Below are positions 10,398-20,580 of a stretch of 64,000 bases of DNA, in pieces. Where the stretch lies: assembly GCA_030374765.1 (NCBI GenBank), contig JARGXX010000115.1, positions 1,279,501 through 1,343,500 on the forward strand. Direction: 5' to 3'. Source of the DNA: Agarophyton chilense. Taxonomy: Eukaryota; Rhodophyta; Florideophyceae; Gracilariales; Gracilariaceae. Below the pieces are notes generated by a model, which saw only the letters and a program-made list of their open reading frames with translations, ran no database searches and had not been told where the DNA came from. A program made the translations under genes and the position numbers. Positions within the stretch are counted from its first letter, which is position 1. Each line of letters starts with the position of its first letter.

Positions 10398-11950
10398 AAT
10401 AGAAAGAATTGAGGTCAAGGGCGCTGTGCTGCGCCGTTGGTGGAAATGCTGGTGAGGTGTCACCTCTTTTGTGCAAAACCTTAGCTCTTAGCCTCTTCTA
10501 CTTGGGTGCTGTAGACGTCTTGAGATGCGTCACGGTCCAAATTTAAAAAAAACCTCACTGCACTGGATGCATGACCTCGTGCACGGGTTGCCGATACGGT
10601 AAACCTTTTCCTTGATCATCTGAACGGTAACATAATGTATGTATAGATACTGTACATAATGTACCGGGGAAATTACCGTTAGGTCAAATGCTCCCAGGCT
10701 GCACAGTGTGATCCTGCCAGTGTTTGGTGTACACACGGTACAGCTGTCAGTCACATTCTCACTCATCAACACCACCCCAAGCATAGTTCCCAGACCTAAA
10801 GTCTGCTGCTTGCAATGTGATTAATATGTAATAAAGATAGTGATGGCGCGGACTCGGAAGGAACAAGGCTCCTTATTTATCCGTTGCATTTTATATGGGT
10901 TTGTTTCCATTGAAGGTTGCCTTGGAAAATCCTATCACAAATACAAAAGATGTCGAGGGACAAAGCATCAACGAGCATCTAAGATGCCCAACTTTTTCGG
11001 TAGATTTAGGATTATGCGTAGAGAAACAATCCTCATTCCTAGCGTGAGAGAGAATGAAGCCATGTGTTTCGGGCTGAGAGAAATCAAACCGGAAAATACT
11101 TTTTGTACACTTCGTTGCCAACAGATACACAATGTCTATCTATATATATATCTCTCTCTTTATGGGTGCACTAGCCTAACTCCAGCATAGTACATAACGC
11201 TAATGGTCAAAGAAGCGTTCTCTCACTAAGGCCAACACTCTCTCAGGCCATTTTCGAGTAATATCAAAAACAAAGGGTCCCTGACGTTCGCTAATGGGAG
11301 GCAAAAACTCTCTCCTTGACCTCGTCCTCTTGGGGCATCTGAGGACGAAGTATTCCGCGTCGTTTAGAACGCCTGGTCTGCAATCACACACAACTTTTTT
11401 GCCGCGCAGATGGGTTCCCAATGGTTGCAAAGTTGGTGTATGTCCTACAAACAATTGTCTATATGATCACCATCACTGAAAGACGGACTACACAATGGCA
11501 ATTCGTATGGCCGTGATAATTCTTTTTTGTCACACAGCCTGAAAGAAGAGAAGCGGCTAAGCACTAGATACAGGGCACCTCTTCGAGAGTGGCCTCTTCG
11601 AAAACAGAATTGAGGTGATCGCGCTGGAGGCGGGGATGGAAATGAATCGCGTAACAGCGAGGACTTCAATTTACCATTGGTACAGTTGTAAATGCACGCA
11701 TCAAATCAATTCCCAAATCAGATCCTTGGACGATCATGATGACCAGGCCCAACGCATTGGACGTGGGAGGCTGAGCACCAGAAGCAGATAAGCAGACACC
11801 TAAAACGGAAACACTAGTACCTAATCTGGCGCACCCACCCGTCCGCCGCCGGCGCTTCTCAGTGGACCCGCTCTCAGGGGCTTGCTGCAGCGCTCTCCAA
11901 CTCCAACTTGGAGAGTGCTAAAGCAAGCCCCGACCTATTCCACAGCACTC
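10398..11950. other. intergenic, divergent promoter region
   Basis: About 1.5 kb between two divergently read genes. No gene is supported. A minus-strand frame at 11200-11454 with FVGHTPTLQPL near its start drew attention, but it has no ATG and no further family match. A TA-rich and CT-rich microsatellite-like run is at about 11138-11162. Confidence 0.4.
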
Positions 11951-12847
11951 ATGAGCTCCACCCTCCGAAGCGCACCACCAAACGCCCGAAGCAATCCTTG
12001 TATCGCAATGCAGAACTACACCCCTGGCAGCGACAAGCGCGTTTCTGCAACGTCTACCTCCTCAAGTCACGAGAAGCCATTTATCTGTCACCATCCAGAC
12101 TGTGTTCGCCCTTTTAATAGAAAAACATCTCTGACGAACCACCTGAAGGCGCACAAAAACAAAAAGTCAAGATCTATTAAGCGCTACCGACGCGCCAGAG
12201 AAAAGCAGTTACAGCAGAATCTTGCTGCAGCGTCGCAAGGCATACCACATGCTGCTGCGAGTTTCGAGACCTCCACAAATCACGCCGGCCCTACAACCGT
12301 TCCCGGCACGCTTGATGGGGGCTGTTTTCCGCGTGACGAGAAGCCACCATGGACTAATTTTCCAGTGCCGGGCCGCGTGGAACCTATTGTGACCGAACCG
12401 TTGGCACCGACACCTATCTTGCCCGTGGGATTTGGAGCCAGCCTGGAGGACTCGGAGTCTATAGCATACAGTTCTAATTCTATGCCACTAACAGATGCAA
12501 CACTAGGTGTAGACAACACGGCAGGAGATCAGATGTGGGAAGGCGATGTGCTTCTTGGACTCCTTTCGTCTGCGATTTTTCCAGCACCTTTTGAATCTTC
12601 AGCATGTGCGGTCGAGGGGCATTCAGTTCCACAATTTCCCGCTGAAGAAATCTGTCGGATCACAAACGACGTGGAAGGCTTGAATGACAGAAGGGAGAGA
12701 AATGAGAGTGGACGATCTCAAAATGTGCGTGAACGAGATGCTGTGGTAAGAAATGAGCCTACGAGCGAAGATGGAAACCCTTTTTTGCAAATTCTCCCAT
12801 TGCAAATCTTAGAGACGGGACATTTCGAGAACCACGAGGATCTCTAG
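11951..12847 (+). CDS. single C2H2 zinc-finger protein
   Basis: The 298-residue protein from the first in-frame ATG (11951) carries one classical C2H2 finger: C46-x4-C51-x12-H64-x3-H68 in CHHPDCVRPFNRKTSLTNHL, with the Phe and Leu core positions in place. It is followed directly by a strongly basic stretch (KNKKSRSIKRYRRAREKQ) that can serve as a nuclear signal and extra DNA contact. The rest is Pro/Ser/Glu-rich and probably disordered. A single finger with a basic tail suggests a sequence-specific DNA-binding regulator; the target is unknown. The frame is open 69 bases further upstream but without ATG. Confidence 0.75.
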   Translation: MSSTLRSAPPNARSNPCIAMQNYTPGSDKRVSATSTSSSHEKPFICHHPDCVRPFNRKTSLTNHLKAHKNKKSRSIKRYRRAREKQLQQNLAAASQGIPHAAASFETSTNHAGPTTVPGTLDGGCFPRDEKPPWTNFPVPGRVEPIVTEPLAPTPILPVGFGASLEDSESIAYSSNSMPLTDATLGVDNTAGDQMWEGDVLLGLLSSAIFPAPFESSACAVEGHSVPQFPAEEICRITNDVEGLNDRRERNESGRSQNVRERDAVVRNEPTSEDGNPFLQILPLQILETGHFENHEDL

Positions 12848-13325
12848 CCAGATATTGGTGACGCGAGTAGAGCCGGGAAAGATGCTGTGTGCACAAATGC
12901 GACCGCGCGCCGCCAGGGTGTGTTACAGATTGCCAGCGCGGAATATAATATCAATAGAGATTTTGGCTGAACAGGAAAAATCTGGAAGCAAAGTTTGAGT
13001 TTGGTCTTGGGCTAAGAATGCGAATGTTATTTTTCACGCCGAATTCTAGAGAATTCTATAGACACGTTGTCCATCGAAGGTGATCATTCTAGAAACGGAA
13101 CCAATGCATCATCATGATAGTTCAAAAAGGGATTTTGCTCACCACATCTCTTTCATCATCTCGGCTGAACTGCATCCGTCTCTTCGTCGGATAACTCCAA
13201 ACGGGCTACAATAGTAACGGAACACGGTCTCCATCCGCCTGGGAATCAAACAAGAGTCTTTCAGCTTCGCTATTCCCGACAACCAACAACTCAATATATA
13301 TCACAGCACACCCGCAACCTAACTC
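12848..13325. other. intergenic, nothing seen
   Basis: About 480 bases with no open frame of interest. A small palindromic repeat GAATTCTAGAGAATTC lies near 13041-13056. Confidence 0.4.
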
Positions 13326-13628
13326 ATGATGACGACACCTTATTCTTTTCTTCAGAGACCTCGCAGGTCGTCAAAGCGCACAGCATGCTCGGAGTTAAGT
13401 GAATTTCCGCGCACAAAGCGGCGGAAAATGTTCGGAAAGACGCTGTCTACCACGGAATCCGATGTGGGAAGCGATAGCAGTCACACAGACTTCATGGATT
13501 GGAGCTCGCCCGAACTTGGGTTTGGCTCAGAACCTGAGACGCAAGAAAAACCTAGCTTGCCTCTTCTCACTCGCACCGACGCCGTTAATATTACTACTTT
13601 GTCCACATGGTTAGCGTCGTCGTCGTGA
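13326..13628 (+). CDS. hypothetical 100-residue Ser/Thr-rich protein
   Basis: A short frame beginning ATGATG. The N-terminal half is basic (RPRRSSKRT, RTKRRK) and the C-terminal half is acidic and Ser-rich (SDVGSDSSHTDFMDWSSPELGFGSEPE). The pairing of a basic cluster with an acidic/aromatic segment is reminiscent of small transcriptional regulators, but no family is recognised. It sits between a zinc-finger gene and an HTH gene read in the same direction. It may also be chance or part of a spliced gene. Confidence 0.35.
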   Translation: MMTTPYSFLQRPRRSSKRTACSELSEFPRTKRRKMFGKTLSTTESDVGSDSSHTDFMDWSSPELGFGSEPETQEKPSLPLLTRTDAVNITTLSTWLASSS

Positions 13629-14366
13629 TATAACTGGCGTTTCTGCGCGCTTGTTTTGTTCCACCACAGGTTCACTTTGGGGCAGAGCTTGTAGCCCTCT
13701 CGGTTGGACCTAAAGATCGTGCGTAAATAGTCGCCGTGGTTGGGATGGGTTCGAGAGCTATGGTGAGGAACCTAACAAACAAGCTCTGCTCTCCCGATAT
13801 CGCCGTCATCAACTAGTTTTGAATTGGATTCGGACGTCTTGGTCACTCGCCTCCAACACTCATCTGCTTACCTTCTTTTTTCTTCAATAAACTTAGTAGT
13901 TTCAGGATATTGGGTTCCGCTGTACATTCTTGCCCTCACAGTGTGCATTCGTTTTCGTAGACTTGTGGAGATATCTGCATTGTGGTAACAGGTGTCCGTC
14001 GGTACTGATATCGCAGGTGTCTTTTGTTCTCTGTGTGTGTGTACCGAGTGGGTAGTACTGTACGAAGGTGATGTACAAGTTGATGGACATACTGTACTTA
14101 CTGTACGTAGAGAACGTACGGTAGCAGATTGTAGTGAAAGGCAGGGGTGTATGCTTACACAAAAATGCCTTCGTGACTGACCAACTTGGGTGCTGCATCA
14201 GTGCCAACCCCCATGACCTGAATGTCAGATGAGCGTCGAAAGCCGTCAGTGCACTTTCACCGCATGACACTTGTTCACATGCCGTCGCTGCCATCTTGCC
14301 GACTTCCAGACGAAGCCGGTGACATCCCGTCTTCTCTAGCCAAAGCTCAACAAGACAGCTCTCATA
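13629..14366. other. intergenic, GTAC-rich segment
   Basis: About 740 bases without a supported gene. Around 14040-14115 the tetranucleotide GTAC recurs (for example in TGTACGAAGG, TGTACAAG, CTGTACTTACTGTACGTAG and ACGTACGG). It may be regulatory for the gene that follows; no more can be said. Confidence 0.35.
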
Positions 14367-15878
14367 ATGCCAGACGTGTCTGCCAACTTCCATTTACACG
14401 CCCCGCCATCCCCCTCTTCAACTACCGCCCCTCCCAAGCCCGAAACCGAAATCAAGACACTCGATACTGGCCACCTCAAGCACTCAGAGTCCGAAAACCT
14501 CAGGCCCGCAGACTCCGAAACTTCTAAAGATCATGACTCTCTACAAGTCGCTCCTCAACCAGCTTCCCCAGCATCTCAACCGGCTGTCGAGGCCCCAGCT
14601 TCTACCGTGGCGCCCTCCGTCGTGCCGCCGATACCCCAGACTGTGCCCGTAGACTTGCATCGTGATGCCGCCGCCGCTCCAGGCAATATGCACATGCGCT
14701 CCAAAAATCGTCCAGGGCGCCCTCCTAATATCAACGAGAACTCACTCATGCGTAGGTTAGAGTGCATCATGGCTGTAGAGACAAGCCGCATGACCATGTC
14801 AGAAGCTTGCCAGCATTACTATATATCATCACGTACCTTCTATCGCTGGTTGAGAAGCAAGGACCGTTTGATACAGCTCACCGGCTTCACGGCTGAAGAC
14901 TTCAAGAATGGTCCACCACCCGCAGAAAGGGTAGCGCTTTCTGATCAGATGCATAGAATGCCCCCTGTTTCTGTTTCTGACCTGCATTCAAATCTTCCTC
15001 GTCTCTCGCAGCAATCCTCTATCGCTGTTCAGGCTGCCTCAAATTCCATTCCGCGCCAGCCCGTTGCGTTTGCTCTAAAGCGTCGCATGCCTAGAATTCC
15101 ACAGCATACAGACTTTTATGGCGGTGTGGGGCTCATGCAGAGTCATATATATCATCGAAACACTACAAAAATGCCATCTCAGACCGCTGCAGCGGCTGAT
15201 GAGAAACCTAACAGGCTAGAAAATGGTAAGGGTTTGATGCGCGTGAAACGGGGTTTAGCGTTATCACCGGGTAATGAAATGGATATGCGTGAGGCGAATG
15301 CCATGTACCATTTTGAAGATCCAGATGACGTGCCGGTTACCTCTAGTCTTGATACTTGCAAGCGACGAAAGATATCTCGCGGAGATACTGTCCTACTTGA
15401 CGAACCTGTTGAAGATGACCTCGAAGTTTCTGGTCATCCGAACCAAACATTCCTCGCCAAAAGCACGACTCAAGGGGCGACAAACGCGAACAGCAACATT
15501 TCCCATGACCAGCCGCAACGCCAATCCTCTCCAGAAGACACGCAAATCAAAGCTGCTCTCTGTCCGGACACTGTGGCCGCAGAGAGTAGCGGCATCCATG
15601 ATGGCCTTTCACGTGGCTTCGATCTTTCACAAAATCAGACCCACATACCGTTTGTTGAGTGTAGCCAGAAACACAGGATCGAGATCGTAATGGGGTCAAA
15701 AAGAGTTAATCTAGCTTGGTATCATGGTGCCACATCAGCTGACATCAAAGAAGCAGTAATGCGGCGTTTTTCGCTTGTGCCAGATACGCAGTGGGCACTG
15801 GTGGACAAGTACCTCGATGAGATAATTATATCGGACGGGATTCCTAATGGGCGATACCATCTAACAGTATTGCCGTAA
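14367..15878 (+). CDS. AT-hook-like / HTH protein with C-terminal beta-grasp-like domain
   Basis: This intronless 503-residue protein is of unknown family. Residues 1-105 are Pro/Ser/Ala-rich and disordered. Residues 111-120 (RSKNRPGRPP) resemble an AT-hook, a minor-groove binder. Residues about 126-164 (LMRRLECIMAVET..MSEACQHYYISSRTFYRWLR) have the look of a homeodomain-like helix-turn-helix of the kind in Psq and transposase DNA-binding domains. A long low-complexity linker follows. The last 70 residues (IEIVMGSKRVNLAWYHG...GRYHLTVLP) have the length and strand-helix-strand pattern of a small beta-grasp or ubiquitin-like fold. A DNA-binding regulator is the likely role. The HTH may be domesticated from a transposase, which is speculation. 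Confidence 0.7.
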   Translation: MPDVSANFHLHAPPSPSSTTAPPKPETEIKTLDTGHLKHSESENLRPADSETSKDHDSLQVAPQPASPASQPAVEAPASTVAPSVVPPIPQTVPVDLHRDAAAAPGNMHMRSKNRPGRPPNINENSLMRRLECIMAVETSRMTMSEACQHYYISSRTFYRWLRSKDRLIQLTGFTAEDFKNGPPPAERVALSDQMHRMPPVSVSDLHSNLPRLSQQSSIAVQAASNSIPRQPVAFALKRRMPRIPQHTDFYGGVGLMQSHIYHRNTTKMPSQTAAAADEKPNRLENGKGLMRVKRGLALSPGNEMDMREANAMYHFEDPDDVPVTSSLDTCKRRKISRGDTVLLDEPVEDDLEVSGHPNQTFLAKSTTQGATNANSNISHDQPQRQSSPEDTQIKAALCPDTVAAESSGIHDGLSRGFDLSQNQTHIPFVECSQKHRIEIVMGSKRVNLAWYHGATSADIKEAVMRRFSLVPDTQWALVDKYLDEIIISDGIPNGRYHLTVLP

Positions 15879-16446
15879 ATCTTGAGATAAGAACTAATTT
15901 TGTTGTGGCTGTAGTTATAATACATGGCCTCAATCCTGATCGTAACGGTGATGCAACTAGTGCTTCTAGTTCCTTTGTGTCTTTATCAGCTCGTGTTCTT
16001 CATGGCCACGTTGACGGACAACCCGTGTTGGTGTAGTTCTCACCGCTTAATTTCCAAGTTCTCCGGAAATCTACTTTCTGGCTGATCATGATATGGATTT
16101 GTCGTAGACCTTCCACAATTTAGACTCAATTGTTTCAAACTTAGCTTTGGGTCACCGGTCAAGAGCCGGGATTTTCTCATCACCAATGAATTGATAACCG
16201 GAAACAGTTTGCGAAAAGTTGAACAGTTTCCAGATGCCATACGAAAGAAACGTGGGGTGTATAGACGTGCATTTGCTAGCCCAGGGTTGAAGTAGGGAAA
16301 ACTCGAAAAATATTGTGAACCGCCAATCTATAAGGTTTTCGTATTTCATAGTTCAAAACGTGATGTAGACATAAGCAAGCTTTGGTCAGAATCGCACAGT
16401 AGCGACAGAAACTAGACTGCTACGTAGGAGGAGCTATTGATACAGT
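15879..16446. other. intergenic between convergent genes, nothing seen
   Basis: About 570 bases holding the 3' flanks of the HTH gene and of the primase gene. No gene seen. Confidence 0.4.
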
Positions 16447-19200
16447 CTACTCGCTAGTATCCTTTTCTTCGATGTCATCCGCCCATGCAGGCGGTGAGAT
16501 TTGTCCGCTTTTGAGGTCCTCAAAAATTTGGGCTTTCCGCGCCGCTTCTTGAAGTTTAGCCTGAAACTTTTCCGTAGCCTTATCTCTTTCAGCGGACTCG
16601 ACGGGATTTAGAAAATTCCCGCGATCAAGTTCTTTATTCGATGGCATGTCTTTTACAAGCAGCTCTTCTGTTTTCTTCAAGACTTCTTGTTCTGAGATTC
16701 CTCCATTGCTACCGGATATCACTGCATCGGCTAAGCGTTGCATAACGTCTCCCGACTTTTCAATGGCATATCGACTCCCCACCATTCCGGCCATTTTCTC
16801 TATGGATAGAGCGCACGATTGAACCATTTCTATAGGGTGGTTGATTTCAAGGCGACGAAGGCCGGCCCACTCTGGATCAACTTCTTCTTCTATGGGAATA
16901 AACAAATCCTCTATTTCTTCACACCACCATTCACTGTCTTCGAGATAGGCAGCGATTTCTTCAGGAGAAGCAGCACCTTCGAGCTGCGAGAGATATTCAA
17001 ACATACCTTCTCGCGCTTTTGATGTCCAGAAGGGTAGTTTCTTTTCTGCACAACGAATGATAGCATCAATGAGAATCTCCAGAGCATCAATTCGGTCTAT
17101 CTCCTCGGCAAATATGAGTGCACGCAAAATGAGTTCTTCAGCAGCGCGACGTGGAGCTGCTTTAGTCATCTTTGATCGCTCGCACCTTCTTTTCCGCAAT
17201 TCTGGAAGAACATATTTTTCTTGATACCGAATGCGATCTCTAATGTGTTTCAACTCTTTAGGAGATAGTTCAAGCTTTTGTGGATGGGAATCTTGGTCAT
17301 TAACCGTCGATACACTGCGAGACTTCTTTTTCATCTTATCAAGCTCCTTTCTTATCCAAGGTGGAGGTGGAAGCCAACGAACCTGTACTGCGACCCTCAT
17401 ATGATACCATGGTTGCGAAATTTCCCGGTATTTCTTAATGACGTATGCGTACATCGGGAGGAGTTTCGTAGGTTCTCCGAGTGTAAGTAGGTCCGTCCAG
17501 GAATGAACTAACGCGCTCACGTTAAGTCCTGGGAGAGTCTTAGCTGCAGAGTTGACCACCGTTGCAAGTTCATCAAGGACTTCTTTTGAGCACGGTGCTC
17601 GTTTTGGGGCATCTACGAAAAATTCGGGAATCTGTGGTTGGCCGCCAACTGAAGCTAGCAGGTCATCCCTTTGTCGTCTTAAGAATTTCGAAAGCAGAAG
17701 ATCAAGCTCACGAGATGAGTTGGAAGCCCCTATTCTTTCCATATCTTCCCTCGTGATTCCGAGATCAACATTCACGTTGACATCTGTGCTTGGGTCTAAT
17801 ATCCTTTTAATCTCGCGTCTAACTATTCTGTTTCCGTACCATTCGTACCAGGGCTTAGCAGCATCAAGCAAGTATGTCATGTATTCATTCGGTGTACCAG
17901 CTTGCGTCATGAATTCGTCCACATCTTTTACCGGCGAGGGTGGGAGTGCAATATATATTGCGTGCGCACAGCGTGCTCCCAAAAGCACTTTTTCACAGAT
18001 GCGATTTAGAGCTTTGATTCCAGCTTCATCATTATCGAAATTGACGATGACTTTCCCGTCGACACAATCATCGAGTAATTTATAGGCGGCATGAAGTTGC
18101 TCCAGAGTGACACTAGTTCCCATCGTCGCTACGCACGCAATGCGACCCTGGGTGCGCTCAAACATAGTCATTACATCCATGTAGCCTTCCACGACGACAA
18201 CGTATCCAAATTTGGCTTTGGCACTAGGGGCGCTTTTTGCAATGTCCGCCCCAAATAAGACGGTCTTCTTCTTGAAAAGATGCGTCTCTGGACTGTTAAT
18301 GTACTTAGGAGAGCTCTTTGATGCGTGGGGAAGAGCCCTTCCTGCGAGAGCAATGGTTTTTCCTTGTATATCTCGTATAGGCGCAATGACTCTTTCGCGA
18401 AAAAGATCATGGACCATACCCTCGCGAGGGGATCTCGCCACACCTGCAATAGCTAAGTGCTCAGGAGGATATCCCATTTGGCCCAGTTTTCGTAAAAGAA
18501 AATCAGCCTGTGGGGACGCCGGAGCAAATCCACAAGCGAAAGCACGGAGCGTCGCCGTAGAAAGCTTTCTTTCATCAATGAAATACTTGAGACCGTGCGG
18601 TGTAGATGGATCCCAAAGAACGATCTGGTAGGCAAGAGTGGCATCCCGCAAAACGTCATAAGCAATAGCCCTGTGGGTAACAACAATTCTCCGTGGAACT
18701 TTTTGTGGGATACGGCTCTCTGGAAGCTCCGGCTCATCGAGAGTGTGTGGAGTACCAGATGGTGCTTTGAATGATGCGGTCTGTAAAAGTTCTGCAATTG
18801 GCTGGTATTTGTTTGCAAGAGATTTCAATGCATGAGCAATGGAGTGGTGTCCAGATGCAAGCTGCTCGAGATCAATGATGGAACCAGACGCACCGCAGCC
18901 GAAGCAATGAAAAGTACCCAACTCATCACTTATATGCAAACTGGGGTTCTTGTCGTTATGAAATGGGCAAACAAGTTTAAAGCGCTGCGGGCCAATTGAA
19001 AGAATGGCTGAGTCACCGTATCGGTCTGCGAACGCTTTGGATAATGGGATAGCTTTCTTCACGCGCCCCCATAGCTTCTTTGGTGATGTTTGCTGGCAGA
19101 CAAGAGTATTACGCCGCTCTGGACGAGAGTTACGAGGTAAGGGCAGCGATATGAACAGAGGAGCTCGAACGCTACCAGCTCGGGTTCGGAACATTGTCAT
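16447..19200 (-). CDS. DnaG-type DNA primase, probably plastid-targeted
   Basis: The 917-residue protein (first ATG at 19200; an in-frame TTG at 19245 extends the open frame) is a bacterial-type primase that makes RNA primers for replication. Counting from 19245, the CHC2 zinc finger is at residues 93-117 (CPFH...FHCFGCG). The catalytic core shows FRERVIAPI, SPKYINSPET and TOPRIM (VVVEGYMDV, with E353, and VNFDNDEAG with D404 and D406). The residues before the finger (FRTRAGSVRAPLFISLPLPRN) are rich in Arg/Ser/Pro and lack acidic residues, like an organelle leader with an early Phe, as in red algal plastid proteins. The stretch after the core (about 450-930) is much longer than, and unlike, the bacterial helicase-binding domain; it is helical and Glu/Lys-rich. 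Red algal plastid genomes commonly encode DnaB helicase, so a nuclear DnaG partner is expected. The gene is divergent from RPL7. Confidence 0.9.
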   Translation of the reverse strand: MTMFRTRAGSVRAPLFISLPLPRNSRPERRNTLVCQQTSPKKLWGRVKKAIPLSKAFADRYGDSAILSIGPQRFKLVCPFHNDKNPSLHISDELGTFHCFGCGASGSIIDLEQLASGHHSIAHALKSLANKYQPIAELLQTASFKAPSGTPHTLDEPELPESRIPQKVPRRIVVTHRAIAYDVLRDATLAYQIVLWDPSTPHGLKYFIDERKLSTATLRAFACGFAPASPQADFLLRKLGQMGYPPEHLAIAGVARSPREGMVHDLFRERVIAPIRDIQGKTIALAGRALPHASKSSPKYINSPETHLFKKKTVLFGADIAKSAPSAKAKFGYVVVVEGYMDVMTMFERTQGRIACVATMGTSVTLEQLHAAYKLLDDCVDGKVIVNFDNDEAGIKALNRICEKVLLGARCAHAIYIALPPSPVKDVDEFMTQAGTPNEYMTYLLDAAKPWYEWYGNRIVRREIKRILDPSTDVNVNVDLGITREDMERIGASNSSRELDLLLSKFLRRQRDDLLASVGGQPQIPEFFVDAPKRAPCSKEVLDELATVVNSAAKTLPGLNVSALVHSWTDLLTLGEPTKLLPMYAYVIKKYREISQPWYHMRVAVQVRWLPPPPWIRKELDKMKKKSRSVSTVNDQDSHPQKLELSPKELKHIRDRIRYQEKYVLPELRKRRCERSKMTKAAPRRAAEELILRALIFAEEIDRIDALEILIDAIIRCAEKKLPFWTSKAREGMFEYLSQLEGAASPEEIAAYLEDSEWWCEEIEDLFIPIEEEVDPEWAGLRRLEINHPIEMVQSCALSIEKMAGMVGSRYAIEKSGDVMQRLADAVISGSNGGISEQEVLKKTEELLVKDMPSNKELDRGNFLNPVESAERDKATEKFQAKLQEAARKAQIFEDLKSGQISPPAWADDIEEKDTSE

Positions 19201-19589
19201 AGGTAGCGCCTCGGGACGAGAGGACGGGTTTGGCCTGGGGATCAAATCGAGATCAAAGGTGGAAAATCGGACACGTTGCCCGTTTCGAAGAACCCCGTGC
19301 TCTGTAATTTAATTGGTGCTCTTAATTTTCGCTTTTTTCCAAAGCGCAATTTGATCTTGTTCAAGCGAAACGTGAATAAAAAAGATCATGAACAGATCAA
19401 CACTCTGCTCGGCGGACAGCCGGCGGCGCGACCTGTGTGCAAAGTGACAATTGCTGCGTGAAGCGCCTTCGCGAAAGCCAAGTCCAGTTCAGCCGTGATC
19501 AGTCAAAGCGAAGGTGGTTGAGTTGTTGATACAACCCTTTTCTAGTCCCAGCCTGTCTAATCCAGGACTCGAAATTTTTCATCTCCGAA
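19201..19589. promoter_or_regulatory. bidirectional promoter region of DnaG and RPL7
   Basis: Only 389 bases separate the primase ATG (minus) from the RPL7 ATG (plus), so both promoters must lie here. A near-palindrome CTTCGCGAAAG is at 19467-19477 and resembles E2F-type sites (TTTCGCG). No clear TATA box was seen. Confidence 0.5.
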
Positions 19590-20580
19590 ATGGTCGCCAA
19601 GACTGAGTAAGTAATCGCCCATCTCCGACGCGATCCTCTCGTTCTCGCACCCTTCAGTTCCCATTAGGCCATTTCGGTGAGCCTGGTTCACAAAGCGTAG
19701 AGCATCGAAATTAGATGTCAGCTTCCTGGCTGATGTCAGGATGTGAAAACCAGAACACATTGCCTTCATAGGCCCCAAAGTCTCCGCCTCGAACACAGTA
19801 CTAACTCCGCTTGCCTGCCCATTTGCTCCGCCATTTGTTCACCACAGCATTCCGGTGCCTGAGAGCATCTTAAAGAAGCGCCGCACGCAAGACCGTGTTG
19901 CCGGTGAACGTCTTATTGCCGCACAGGCCGCGAAGAAGGCCCGCCGTGAGGCCAAGAAAGAGGCCTTCAAGCGAGCTGAAACGTACGCCGCTGAATACAA
20001 GGCATCTGAGCGCGCGATAATTGATTCCAAGCGATCTGCTCGTAAGGAAGGCAAGTTCTACGTCCCGGACGGTGCTAAGGTCGCTTTTGTTATCCGCATT
20101 CGTGGTATCAATTCTATGCCACCGAAGGAAAAGAAGATTCTCCAACTTCTGCGCCTTCGTCAAATTCAAAACGGCGTTTTTGTGAAGCTCAACTACGCTA
20201 CCATTCGCATGTTGCAGAGGGTTGAGCCATACATCACGTATGGTTATCCGAATCTGAAGAGTGTGAAGGAACTTATCTACAAGAGAGGGTTTGCAAAGAT
20301 CGGAAAGCCGGGGTCTTGGTCTCGCATTCCATTGTCGGACAATAGAATTATTGAGCAGGTTTTGGGAAAGCACGATATTATTTGTATGGAGGATTTGGTC
20401 CATGAGATCTTCACTTGTGGCCCGCACTTTAAGGAGGCCAATAACTTCTTGTGGCCTTTCAAGCTCTCGTCGCCCCGTGGTGGTTATTCAAAGAAATCCA
20501 AACTGATCCACTTTGCTGAAGGCGGTGATTCTGGTAACCGGGAAGATCTGATCAACCCACTTATTCGAAGAATGAACTAA
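19590..20580 (+). CDS. RPL7: 60S ribosomal protein L7 (uL30), 17-nt first exon
   Basis: Exons 19590-19606 and 19848-20580 give 249 residues. Exon 1 is 17 nt and codes MVAKTD; with exon 2 the protein opens [18 protein letters not shown], the usual RPL7 start. Exon 2 alone has no ATG at the right place, which decides the gene model. The 241-nt intron has a GTAAGT donor, a perfect TACTAAC branch site near 19799 and a CCACAG acceptor. Conserved blocks include [46 protein letters not shown] and [24 protein letters not shown], and the last residues [10 protein letters not shown] are typical. It is an rRNA-binding protein of the large cytosolic subunit. Ribosomal-protein introns often host snoRNAs; I found no convincing C/D boxes in this one. 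Confidence 0.96.

Noticed and set aside
11200-11454. Minus-strand frame with GHTPT, possible phosphatase fragment
   Set aside because: No ATG, no second phosphatase motif, and no spliced continuation that I could support.
14040-14115. Cluster of GTAC cores that could be SBP-type binding sites
   Set aside because: The tetranucleotide is too short and the run may be a simple-sequence effect; kept only as a note in the intergenic entry.
19607-19847. snoRNA inside the RPL7 intron
   Set aside because: GCTGATGTC is near a C box, but no convincing matching D box or terminal stem was found.
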